From G041200185 sp041200185 (lineage in GTDB: Bacteria > Pseudomonadota > Alphaproteobacteria > BNTO01): 64,000 bases of DNA. The DNA lies in the NCBI GenBank assembly GCA_041200185.1, contig CP165730.1, positions 186,001 to 250,000 of the forward strand, read 5' to 3'. Position numbers and translations under genes: made by a program. Positions 8,835-16,765 of the stretch are shown here, one piece after another (position 1 is the first letter of the stretch; every line of letters starts with the position of its first letter). The notes beneath the pieces were generated by a model. That model saw only the letters and a list, made by a program, of their open reading frames with translations, did no database searches and was not told where the DNA came from.

Positions 8835-10784
8835 TTAGGCAGCGGTGCATAGTGGGTTGCCTCGCCCCTGGCGGATATCCTGCTGCAAAAGGTGGATAGC
8901 CTCTGAAACAGACACTACCTGCTGTTCTTCCGTTCCAAGTTGGCGGATGGCTACTTTGTCTTCAGCCATCTCTTTCTTGCCGACAACAAAGATATACGGA
9001 ATTTTCTGCAGGGAATGCTCACGAATTTTGTACGAAATCTTTTCATTACGCACATCCACCTCTGCGCGAATTCCCTCTTGCCTGAGGCGTTGCAAAAGAC
9101 CTTCAGCAAAGCCGTTCGCTTCCTCTGTGATGGTCGCAACAACAACCTGAACCGGCGCGAGCCATGTTGGGAATTTACCAGCATAGTGCTCAATGAGAAT
9201 GCCAATAAACCTCTCTAACGACCCCAAAACAGCACGGTGAAGCATCACGGGGTGAGCCTTCGAACCATCTTCTTGAATATATGTCGCCCCAAGGCGCTCT
9301 GGTAAGACGAAGTCCAACTGCAGAGTTCCACACTGCCAATCACGTCCCAGGCAGTCTTTTAACACGAACTCAAGCTTTGGACCGTAAAAGGCTCCTTCGC
9401 CGGAGTTGAGTGTAAAGTCCAGGCCCGCCTCGCGTGACGCCTGCATGAGAGAGGATTCCGCCAAGTCCCATACCTCGTCACTACCCGCTCGCTTGGCTGG
9501 ACGGTCCGAAAACTTCACAAAGAAAGTATCAAACCCCAAAGTATGGTAAATCCCCCGTAGAAGTTCGCAAAAACGACGAGTTTCACTCACAATTTGCTGA
9601 GGTGTACAGAAAATATGAGCATCATCTTGCACAAAGCCACGAACGCGCATGAGGCCATGAAGAGCGCCCGACGGCTCATAGCGGTGGCAAGAACCGAACT
9701 CCGCCATACGCCAAGGTAGGTCTTTGTAGCTCACGAGTTTTTGGTTAAAAATCTGAACGTGACACGGACAGTTCATAGGTTTGATCGCCATCGTCCGTCC
9801 GTCTTCAAGCTCTGTCACAAACATATTCTCACGGAACTTCTCCCAGTGTCCTGATTTTTCCCACAAAATGCGGTCTACGATAGTAGGTGTATTGACCTCT
9901 TTGTAGCCATCTGCCTCAATGCGTCCTCGAACGAAATTGCGAAGGGTTCTGTACAAAGTCCACCCTTTGGTATGCCAAAAGACGGCTCCCGGCGACAAGT
10001 CCTGCATGTGGAACAAATCGAGTTCAGCACCAATTTTGCGATGATCTCTCTTTTCGGCTTCCTCGCGACGACGGAAAAAGGTGTCGAGTTCTTCCTGTGT
10101 CGGCCAAACCGTTCCGTAGACACGTTGCAAAGGTGCTTCATTTTTATCCCCTTTCCAGTAGGCTCCTGCTGTTTTTAAAATCTTCACCGCATCACCAATA
10201 AACTTTGTTGAAGGCAAATGAGGACCGCGACAAAGGTCATAGAGATCCCCATGCTGAGCATCGACTATCTTGTAGACGGAGACGGTGTCGGCCTCAAGGT
10301 CTTCCAAAATTTTGACTTTGAAAGGCTCGTTATGCTTACGGAAAAAGGCCAAAGCATCCTGCCGAGTCCAGACCTGTCGCTCAAAGGGCAAGTCCCGATG
10401 AATAATGTCTCTCATGGCCGCTTCAATCTTCTCCCAGTCTTCAGGAACGAAGGGTTCCTCAACGGCGAAATCATAAAAGAACCCGTCCTCTGTCGCTGGT
10501 CCAACGGCAAGTTGCGCTGCCGGGAAAAGCTCGGTGACAGCCTTCGCTAAAACGTGGGCCGAACTGTGGCGTAAAACCTCGAGAGCATCAGGAGACTCTC
10601 GAGTCAAAATTTCAGCGGAAGCTCCGTCGGGGATGAGCGCACTTAGGTCCTGAACAACACCGTTGACCTTGCAAAGGACAGCCTTTTTACCAAGACTGAC
10701 CGAAATATCATTCGCAAGATCTTTACCTGAGATCTCGTGGTCGTAGCGACGTTGAGATCCGTCTTTTAAGTGAATCGATATCAT
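8835..10784 (-). CDS. thrS: Threonyl-tRNA synthetase
   Basis: This cytoplasmic class II synthetase charges tRNA(Thr). The 649-aa product has all the expected parts in order. An N-terminal TGS domain comes first. The editing domain follows, with HSSAH and CRGPH zinc/editing motifs. The class II core has the zinc residues in MNCPCH, the motif 2 region RYEPSGALHG and QDDAHIF, and motif 3 near HRAVLGSLERF. A C-terminal anticodon-binding domain ends the protein. ATG 10784 has AAAAGGAGA just upstream. The gene follows a small basic protein and the hslVU genes on the same strand; its 3' end abuts the exported-protein gene. Confidence 0.97.
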   Translation of the reverse strand: MISIHLKDGSQRRYDHEISGKDLANDISVSLGKKAVLCKVNGVVQDLSALIPDGASAEILTRESPDALEVLRHSSAHVLAKAVTELFPAAQLAVGPATEDGFFYDFAVEEPFVPEDWEKIEAAMRDIIHRDLPFERQVWTRQDALAFFRKHNEPFKVKILEDLEADTVSVYKIVDAQHGDLYDLCRGPHLPSTKFIGDAVKILKTAGAYWKGDKNEAPLQRVYGTVWPTQEELDTFFRRREEAEKRDHRKIGAELDLFHMQDLSPGAVFWHTKGWTLYRTLRNFVRGRIEADGYKEVNTPTIVDRILWEKSGHWEKFRENMFVTELEDGRTMAIKPMNCPCHVQIFNQKLVSYKDLPWRMAEFGSCHRYEPSGALHGLMRVRGFVQDDAHIFCTPQQIVSETRRFCELLRGIYHTLGFDTFFVKFSDRPAKRAGSDEVWDLAESSLMQASREAGLDFTLNSGEGAFYGPKLEFVLKDCLGRDWQCGTLQLDFVLPERLGATYIQEDGSKAHPVMLHRAVLGSLERFIGILIEHYAGKFPTWLAPVQVVVATITEEANGFAEGLLQRLRQEGIRAEVDVRNEKISYKIREHSLQKIPYIFVVGKKEMAEDKVAIRQLGTEEQQVVSVSEAIHLLQQDIRQGRGNPLCTAA

Positions 10785-11049
10785 TTTTATCTCCTTTTAA
10801 AATTAAACAACATAAACAAAATAAACTAGCCAAACGAATAACAAATAAAACAATTCAAAAATAACGAATTGTTACGAAAAACTCTTCAATACACTCCCAA
10901 AACTCCAATTTCTTGACTTCGCCCTGAGAGGCTAACCTAGAAATCAGTATCTGCTTTCGACAAACCCGAAGAACCTCGACGAGAAACCTTCCGATCCCTC
11001 TTTACGAGTTTAGGTTTCTGTATTGATAATGACTATCTTTTTGCCGTCG

Positions 11050-11430
11050 CTAGCGCGACGTCCATTGACCGACTTCGCTAAAACGGCCAACGTCAAATCC
11101 ACGAAAGGCGCAAACTTTCTCTGCTACGGCACCTCTCGCATGAGCTCGAAGACTCTGCACTAAACAAGCTGCTCGCCTTGAGAAAAACCGCCCTTGAGTC
11201 AAAACACCGCGAAAGGTCTTGAGAAAAAGATCCGCCGAACCTTTGGCGTGAACGACCTGTTCGTCGACGTCTGCCTTTTCGCGCACAGTGAACTCACGAC
11301 TTTTAGGCGAACTCTCGTGCATAAAGCTTGCGTCTGACACTTTGGCTAATTTCGCTTCCGCTGCCTCTGCCGCGTTTGCCATTCTTTTGTTGGTCATTCT
11401 CGCGTCTGCCATCCTTGAGCGCACCCTCAT
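11050..11430 (-). CDS. Small basic protein of unknown function upstream of thrS
   Basis: The 126-aa frame is rich in Ala, Arg and Ser, and lacks a signal peptide, membrane helix or known motif. The main support is its ribosome site: AAGGAGGTGA, a near-perfect anti-16S match, lies about 6 nt before ATG 11430. It sits between hslU and thrS on the same strand, with 265 bp of AT-rich DNA before thrS. Composition suggests a nucleic-acid-binding or disordered protein. A leader or decayed gene retaining its ribosome site is also possible. Confidence 0.5.
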   Translation of the reverse strand: MRVRSRMADARMTNKRMANAAEAAEAKLAKVSDASFMHESSPKSREFTVREKADVDEQVVHAKGSADLFLKTFRGVLTQGRFFSRRAACLVQSLRAHARGAVAEKVCAFRGFDVGRFSEVGQWTSR

Positions 11431-11503
11431 CTCGTCTCACCTCCTTTTATTTTACAATGAATTGACATTAAGACCAAAACAAACCTGTAACTTTTTCATC
11501 AAT

Positions 11504-12820
11504 CTAGAGAATAAACCGCTCAAAATCAGTAGGAGTGAAATGAGGATTCATCTTCTCTTTCACCCACTCTTGTGTAACGACCAGTTTTTCTCCGTGGCGT
11601 TGATCCGCCTCAAAGTTAAGATCCTCCAAAACGCGTTCCAGAACTGTTGAGAGGCGACGTGCACCAATGTTCTCAACGGCATCATTCATCTCAACCGCCG
11701 CAACAGCGAGGGCGTCAATGGCATCAGCATCAAAAGAAATTTCAACACCTTCTGTTGCCAAAAGAGCCGTTGCTTGCTGAATGAGATTGGCTTCTGGCTC
11801 TGTTAAAATGCGGACAAAATCCTCCTTGGACAAAGGCTGAAGATCAACGCGGATGGGTAAGCGGCCTTGCAACTCCGGCAGCAGATCTGACGGAGAGGTT
11901 ACCTGGAAGGCCCCAGAAGCGATGAACAAAATGTGATCCGTTTGCACGGGCCCGTACTTTGTCGCAACAGTCGTCCCTTCAATGAGCGGCAAAAGATCAC
12001 GCTGGACGCCCTCTTGGCTAACACTTGCCGTGCGGGGACCGTCATGAGCAGCACAGATTTTGTCGACCTCATCGAGAAAAACGATCCCCCGTTGTTCAAC
12101 GGCTTCAATGGCTTCGGGAACAACTTGGTTCTGATCAACAAGGTCTTCCATTTCCTCTTGCTCGAGAATTCGTTGAGCTTCTTCGACAGATAACTTTTTT
12201 AGAACCTTTTTGGGGCCAAGGACCTTACCGAACATATCCCCGAGGTTGATCATCCCCATTTGCGGCATGCCAGGGATATCCATCATTGGCATAGAAGGCG
12301 GGGTATCATTCACGCGGATTTCGACTTGGCTACTCGAGAGCTCACCGTCACGAAGTTTTTGCCGAAAACGGCTGCGGGTTTCACTGCTGGCACCAACGCC
12401 TGTTAAAGCGTCAAGTAAGCGCTCTTCAGCTCGGCTTTTAGCTGTTTCTTTAACCGCTTCACGTGCCTTTTGAGTGGCCATTTTGACAGCATTTTCCACA
12501 AGATCCCGAATAATCTGCTCAACATCACGTCCTACGTAGCCTATTTCTGTGAATTTCGTAGCTTCAACCTTAAGAAAAGGAGCTTTTACCAACTTAGCAA
12601 GGCGGCGGGCGATCTCCGTTTTTCCGACCCCTGTAGGGCCGACCATGAGGATGTTTTTTGGGAGAATCTCCGCTCGCAAAGCGTCCGACAGCTGCAGACG
12701 TCGCCACCGATTCCGCAAAGCGATAGCAACGGCCTTTTTGGCGTCCTTCTGCCCCACGATATAGCGGTCAAGTTCAGTTACAATTTGAGTTGGCGTTAAG
12801 GAAGAAAGTGTTTTCATCAT
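11504..12820 (-). CDS. hslU: HslU, ATPase of the HslUV protease
   Basis: HslU is the AAA+ unfoldase that feeds substrates to HslV in the cytoplasm. The 438-aa product carries IVGQKDAKKAVAIALRNRWR at the N-terminus, Walker A GPTGVGKT at residues 61-68, the FTEIGYVGRDVE pore loop, an intermediate I-domain with DIPGMPQMGMINLGDMFG, Walker B IVFLDEVDKI, sensor residues, and a C-terminal FILxx-type end (DFERFIL) used to dock into HslV. ATG 12820 overlaps the hslV stop by one base, so the two are translationally coupled. This is full length and canonical. Confidence 0.97.
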   Translation of the reverse strand: MMKTLSSLTPTQIVTELDRYIVGQKDAKKAVAIALRNRWRRLQLSDALRAEILPKNILMVGPTGVGKTEIARRLAKLVKAPFLKVEATKFTEIGYVGRDVEQIIRDLVENAVKMATQKAREAVKETAKSRAEERLLDALTGVGASSETRSRFRQKLRDGELSSSQVEIRVNDTPPSMPMMDIPGMPQMGMINLGDMFGKVLGPKKVLKKLSVEEAQRILEQEEMEDLVDQNQVVPEAIEAVEQRGIVFLDEVDKICAAHDGPRTASVSQEGVQRDLLPLIEGTTVATKYGPVQTDHILFIASGAFQVTSPSDLLPELQGRLPIRVDLQPLSKEDFVRILTEPEANLIQQATALLATEGVEISFDADAIDALAVAAVEMNDAVENIGARRLSTVLERVLEDLNFEADQRHGEKLVVTQEWVKEKMNPHFTPTDFERFIL

Positions 12821-14010
12821 TATGACTCCTTGGTTGTGTTGGGAGAGGTTTCAGCGGGCGATTTTGTTGCATAAGAGGAGAGATTTTCGAAAAAGTCAGC
12901 GAATCCATACTGAACGACTCGACCAAACGTCTGGATAGCCGGTGGGTGGATGGAAGCAGGCTTTTTCTCAGAAAGAGGAGTGGTTCGAAGTGGCAACTCT
13001 TTCGGTGTTAAGGGGCGAGAGGCCAACTGAAGGGTCGGTGTTTTCGGAGCTTCTGGATGGGGATCCGGCGAAGTTTCAGGAGGTGTCGTTTGGGGTTCTG
13101 AACGTTGGACAAACTCTTTGAGGGAAAGAATGGACGTATTGGGAGCTGTCACTTGAGGGGGGACAGCTTGGGAGGAGGTCACTTCGGGAACTTCTTTCTT
13201 GTTTTTTTCTTCCGCATTCTTATTTCCTTTCTCGATTGCACTTTCTATCAACACAAAGGCCGAGTTCTTTTTATCATCTCCCTCTGCTTTGTTAGATTCT
13301 TTTGCGTCCCTCGAGCCTAAACCCTCGAAGTTTTTGGAAGATGTCGCTGATACCCCCTCCGAATCACCCCCTGACCCCTCTGGGGCGCCGCCGGGTTGGT
13401 CGGAAGGAGTGGAGTCGAGTGAGTCTTTGTCACTCCCCTTTCGCTCAATCTTTTCAAGGAGGATATGGTCATTCGTGTAAATGCACAGTTGACTTGCAAT
13501 CCGCAGGGCTTCACGAGCAATAGCTTCCGCGTCAAGATCGGTGTTCGCTAACAGAGCTTGGGCAGCAGCTAGGGCAAAGACGCTGCCGGAACCAACAGAC
13601 ATCAAGCCGTTTTCAGGACTTAGCACATCTCCCACTCCTGTGACGGTAAACGAGTCTTGTTCGTCCGCAACCAACATCATTGCCTCAAGCTTTTTCATAT
13701 ATTTCTCGGATCGAAAATCGCGAGCCAGCTCCACACAAGCGCGCATCAAATGACCCGAATGTTGGTCCAGGTGCACTTCAAGCCGTTCTAAGAGAGCGAA
13801 AGCGTCCGCTGTGGCGCCGGCGAACCCGACGAGAATACGTCCATCGCGAATCCGCCGTACTTTTGCAGCCGACGCCTTTACGACTTGCGAGCCGAGCGTT
13901 ACTTGTCCGTCACCAGCCATCACGACGGTATCCCCCTTTCGGACGGATACAATTGTCGTGCCATAAAGGGTGGGAACGGTCATTTTCTCATTCATGGAAT
14001 TATGATTCAT
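12820..14010 (-). CDS. hslV: HslV protease subunit with an atypical ~207-residue C-terminal extension
   Basis: HslV is the threonine protease of HslUV. ATG 14010 is chosen because AAAAGGAGG lies 5 nt upstream; an open frame extends to 14055. The propeptide ends before Thr18 in YGTTIVSVRKGD, the catalytic N-terminal Thr after processing. GDGQVTLG, FAGATADAFAL and VGSGSVFA confirm the family. The core ends near residue 189 (HILLEKIE), where normal HslV stops. The frame then continues about 207 residues of low-complexity Ser/Pro/Thr/Glu/Lys sequence, closing with a more ordered block (FGRVVQYGFADFFENLSSYA). No frameshift or internal start is apparent, and hslU begins at its stop, so the tail appears genuine. 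Its role is unknown. Confidence 0.93.
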   Translation of the reverse strand: MNHNSMNEKMTVPTLYGTTIVSVRKGDTVVMAGDGQVTLGSQVVKASAAKVRRIRDGRILVGFAGATADAFALLERLEVHLDQHSGHLMRACVELARDFRSEKYMKKLEAMMLVADEQDSFTVTGVGDVLSPENGLMSVGSGSVFALAAAQALLANTDLDAEAIAREALRIASQLCIYTNDHILLEKIERKGSDKDSLDSTPSDQPGGAPEGSGGDSEGVSATSSKNFEGLGSRDAKESNKAEGDDKKNSAFVLIESAIEKGNKNAEEKNKKEVPEVTSSQAVPPQVTAPNTSILSLKEFVQRSEPQTTPPETSPDPHPEAPKTPTLQLASRPLTPKELPLRTTPLSEKKPASIHPPAIQTFGRVVQYGFADFFENLSSYATKSPAETSPNTTKES

Positions 14011-14089
14011 AAAAACCTCCTTTTGGGGTGTTGTGGGATTTATAGTTGGGTTCATTTGTCGAGATCATGTTGGGTCTTCGCCAAGTTCT

Positions 14090-14587
14090 TCAAGAGGAAC
14101 TCTTTTCGAAAAGAACTTCAGATGCATCCCCCAACGGAGTTTCTGAGTCGTGCGCTTCATTACCCTCCTCCGCCCCCCTCTCTTTCAGAGTTCTCTCCTT
14201 GAGCAACGCCTCTAATCGTTCGGCTGTTGCGAAGGTTGAGTCAAGCTGAAAGCGAAAATTTGGCACTACGCGGAAGATGGAACGGCCTGCGAAACTTTTG
14301 CGGATCAGCGGCGTTGCCAGTTCAAGGTAGGTTACCATTTCCTCGGATTTTTTAGGGTCGAGGGGGAGAACTCCTACGCGGCATTCCCGAAGGTCAGGTG
14401 ATATTTTTACACTTGTAACGGTCAGCGGGCCTGGAAACGGCACAATCTGCCGATCCGCTCCCCGCACAGGAGGGATATCCTGCCTCTGAAAAATCTCAGC
14501 CAAGATGTGCCGCACTTCATGCTCCACGCGCTTAATGCGAGGAGACGGTGTTCGAGTTGGAACGAATAAATTGAGATGCTTCGTCAT
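14090..14587 (-). CDS. rbfA: Ribosome-binding factor A
   Basis: RbfA is a type II KH-domain protein that helps mature the 5' end of 16S rRNA on the 30S subunit. The 165-aa product shows the family pattern: SPRIKRVEHEVRHILAEIF at residues 15-33, LTVTSVKISPDLRECRVGVL, then IFRVVPNFRFQLD near residue 110. A short acidic, serine-rich tail follows. The gene lies 80 bp upstream of hslV on the same strand. In most alphaproteobacteria rbfA follows infB; here infB is not adjacent. The identification is solid from the sequence pattern. Confidence 0.92.
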   Translation of the reverse strand: MTKHLNLFVPTRTPSPRIKRVEHEVRHILAEIFQRQDIPPVRGADRQIVPFPGPLTVTSVKISPDLRECRVGVLPLDPKKSEEMVTYLELATPLIRKSFAGRSIFRVVPNFRFQLDSTFATAERLEALLKERTLKERGAEEGNEAHDSETPLGDASEVLFEKSSS

Positions 14588-14728
14588 GCGAGCCTCCTGT
14601 GTTGGGTGTCTTTTTCCTTACCTTCACTATAACGCCGAACTTTGCTCGTCGAAAGAATTAAAATAGCCCATGTCAAGAGGGAAATGGACGGAGGATCAAA
14701 GGCCAGAAAGTGCCTATTTTACGAGACT

Positions 14729-14755
14729 TTAGTCTGTCAGATCCTTCGGGTTTTC
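14729..14755 (-). pseudogene. Relic 3' tail of a tandem secreted-protein paralogue
   Basis: On the minus strand these 27 bases encode ENPKDLTD followed by TAA. This matches the exact end of the 16766-17632 gene (ENPKDLTD) and nearly matches that of 15804-16715 (ENPKNLTD). The flanking bases do not extend the coding similarity. It marks the edge of an earlier, longer tandem array. Confidence 0.6.
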
Positions 14756-14763
14756 ATAAGACG

Positions 14764-14792
14764 AAAAAAGAGAGCCCTTAACGGCCCTCTTA
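14764..14792 (-). terminator. Rho-independent terminator after the 14797-15228 gene
   Basis: On the minus strand AAGAGGGCC-GTTAA-GGGCTCTCTT runs into a run of T. It starts five bases after the stop codon, in the right orientation. Confidence 0.75.
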
Positions 14793-14796
14793 ACAG

Positions 14797-15228
14797 TTAT
14801 TTCATCTGGAGTTGAAGATCCGGGTCATACTTCCCACAGAGCAAGTCAAGAGCGATCTGAGCGACTATTTTAGAATTACTTAAATCCATGTGTTCTGCCA
14901 AACCTTGATGAGATGCCTGCAGACCTTCAGCGTAATACATCGCTTTCTTCAAAGGATAGAGAGGATCCGTTTTGTCGAGACTGTTTATATTGTCAAACGA
15001 ATCGCTTAGCTGAGTCCAGTATTCCGGCGATTTTGTTTCATATTCATTAATGCTATCCGTCAATTTTTGGATGACCTCATTGCAATATTGGCGGTCTTGA
15101 GGCGTCAAATGAGCCTCGTTTAAAGGCTGAGCCGCCGGCAAAGGCTGATTTTCCTGGACCTCAACCTCACTCGCCTCAACACCTAGCGACAACAAAGAAA
15201 AAGTTAAAAACAAAGTGCGACTGACCAC
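14797..15228 (-). CDS. Small secreted protein with MVSR leader (family copy A)
   Basis: The 143-aa product starts at GTG 15228 behind GGGGG. It has a signal peptide MVSRTLFLTFSLLSLGVEAS, so a mature protein of about 123 residues. The mature part is acidic and helical, with two cysteines and a C-terminal DPDLQLQ. The same leader DNA and MVSRxLFL start occur at 53601 and 60186. The latter also resembles this protein weakly in its second half (LYP block, then a DP...L end). It is the last gene of a tandem block of four secreted-protein genes and is followed by a terminator. No function is recognised; an exported effector-like protein is an inference. Confidence 0.75.
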   Translation of the reverse strand: MVSRTLFLTFSLLSLGVEASEVEVQENQPLPAAQPLNEAHLTPQDRQYCNEVIQKLTDSINEYETKSPEYWTQLSDSFDNINSLDKTDPLYPLKKAMYYAEGLQASHQGLAEHMDLSNSKIVAQIALDLLCGKYDPDLQLQMK

Positions 15229-15298
15229 GCTGCCCCCTAAAAAAAGTAACCCCTCACCTGGATTCAGTGTTGCAAACCTTCGGTGAGGGTGTTAGGGG
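15229..15298 (-). promoter_or_regulatory. Repeated hairpin leader, copy A
   Basis: On the minus strand CCCTCACC and GGTGAGGG pair across a 23-nt loop. TTAC, seven T, A, GGGGG and then the GTG start 15228 follow. It is about 85 percent identical to leaders at 53531-53600 and 60117-60185. A hairpin plus T-run directly before the ribosome site looks like a terminator placed inside a leader. Confidence 0.75.
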
Positions 15299-15311
15299 CC
15301 GTGCGGTAGAA

Positions 15312-15752
15312 TTATTTCTGATACTGCTCCTTTATTTGTTCTGTAAGTTCGATGTATCGATCCCAAGATTCATTCATTAACTTTACATATTCAGCACATT
15401 GTTCTTTATTATAATTGACAGATAGAGCCTGGTTCAATTTGACAGACTCTTCTTTGTACTGTGTTAAGAGTTGGCCAATGGCTGCTTGTTTCTTTTCGTA
15501 CTCCTCATTGCCTTCACGATTAATCAGAGTACATTTGGCTTCTTCTAGGCTTTTAATCAGCTTATTCAATCTCTTAATTTCGGTTGAAATAGGTTGAGCC
15601 TTTTGAATGACATCCTTAATCCTACACACATACTGGTCGAAAAGATCCAGGTAAAGGAAACGCTCTTCACCCAGAACATCAGACTGAGTACTATTTGCTC
15701 CTGTACCTCCCAAAAAAACTAAACCTAAAATACCTACAACAAGAGCTTTCAT
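15312..15752 (-). CDS. Small secreted coiled-coil protein (MKAL leader)
   Basis: The 146-aa product has a signal peptide MKALVVGILGLVFLGGTGA. The mature part is a helical, probably coiled-coil protein of about 125 residues, rich in Lys, Glu and Gln, with three cysteines. Its 5' flank and signal peptide match those of the neighbouring 15804-16715 gene almost exactly (MKALVLGILGL), but the mature region is largely different. This suggests that a leader and signal peptide were copied onto another body, or rapid divergence after duplication. The ribosome site is TTTTTAGGGGG, five bases before ATG. The gene lies between the other array members on the same strand. Confidence 0.75.
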   Translation of the reverse strand: MKALVVGILGLVFLGGTGANSTQSDVLGEERFLYLDLFDQYVCRIKDVIQKAQPISTEIKRLNKLIKSLEEAKCTLINREGNEEYEKKQAAIGQLLTQYKEESVKLNQALSVNYNKEQCAEYVKLMNESWDRYIELTEQIKEQYQK

Positions 15753-15803
15753 AACTTCCCCCTAAAAAGAACTAACCACAGCGTCAGTCGAGCACAAAAT
15801 TCT

Positions 15804-16715
15804 TTAGTCTGTCAAATTTTTAGGGTTTTCGTCTTTCTCAGAGGGCTTGGTCGTCCCCTCAAAATACTTCAAAATACCCTGAGCATCTGTCCGTAATTGA
15901 TTTGTGTTTCTATCGTTCATTTGTTTTAACCCCGCGTATTTCTGATAGGTAGCGAAGAATTCTTCGAAGCGCTGACTAACGACCTCATCGCATTTTACAA
16001 GTTTTCCATACCAGGCTGACATACCTTGGATGTATTCGTCTCTAAGAGAGTTGAACTCTTCTGGCAACGACACCGAGGTTTCATCCGTCGACGGCGGCTG
16101 ATCTTGAGTCGGTTCCTGCAATTGACACTGATACCGTTGCGCAACATTCACTAACTCGTTGCATCTTTCTTTTTCTTTCTCCCACGCCTCTTGTATTTCC
16201 TTGTGTAACAGCTCTAACCTGCTCTCAAGCCTTGAAACGTGACAAAAGCCGGCGGCGACACACCCATCTGATTGTCGATAAGCTGCGTCAGTAAAACGGA
16301 AAAGATCGGATAACTTCTTGCTAGACTCCTTGTTGGTCATTTTCTCGGCGAAGACACGGTCATGCTCACACGGACAGGGATTAAATAGACCTAGAGTCGG
16401 CCCATATACGCAAGGGAAACCCTGCGCTTGATATCGAGTGCAAAGCTCAAGAAGTATCTTTTTACAAGCTTCTGGATCCATCTGTTGAATCTCGTCAAGA
16501 CTGGGCGGACTCCATTCTGATCCTCGATGGATCTGTTCGATAATTTCTGACTTTTTGAGCTTCTTCGACTTCTTATTCTCAGGAATAATTCGCGCCGACT
16601 GAGTGGACTCACTGTTCTCTTTCTGCTGCCCCAAAAGTAACTGCTCGCTCGCCGAGCTTGCACCAGCATTTCCAGCGACCCCCAACCCTAAAATACCTAA
16701 AACGAGAGCTTTCAT
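15804..16715 (-). CDS. Secreted protein, tandem paralogue 2
   Basis: The 303-aa product has a signal peptide (MKALVLGILGLGVAGNAGAS). The mature part is about 60-70 percent identical to the product of the 16766-17632 gene over most of its length, with shared blocks such as MDPEACKKILLELC, VFAEKMTNKE, a long near-identical segment after EAWEKEKERCNELV, and a C-terminal ENPKNLTD. Cysteines are conserved; this copy has a few extra ones near residue 110 (NPCPCEHD). The sequence is mostly helical with coiled-coil character. No enzyme motif is visible. The near-identical 3' half and intergenic DNA indicate recent tandem duplication or gene conversion. Confidence 0.8.
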   Translation of the reverse strand: MKALVLGILGLGVAGNAGASSASEQLLLGQQKENSESTQSARIIPENKKSKKLKKSEIIEQIHRGSEWSPPSLDEIQQMDPEACKKILLELCTRYQAQGFPCVYGPTLGLFNPCPCEHDRVFAEKMTNKESSKKLSDLFRFTDAAYRQSDGCVAAGFCHVSRLESRLELLHKEIQEAWEKEKERCNELVNVAQRYQCQLQEPTQDQPPSTDETSVSLPEEFNSLRDEYIQGMSAWYGKLVKCDEVVSQRFEEFFATYQKYAGLKQMNDRNTNQLRTDAQGILKYFEGTTKPSEKDENPKNLTD

Positions 16716-16765
16716 AACTTCCCCCTAAAAAGAACTAACCACGTGTCATTCGAGCACAAAATTTC

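Noticed and set aside
13105..13523. Several long plus-strand frames opposite hslV
   Set aside because: They lie antisense to the low-complexity tail of hslV, whose biased codons open other frames. They have no ribosome sites.
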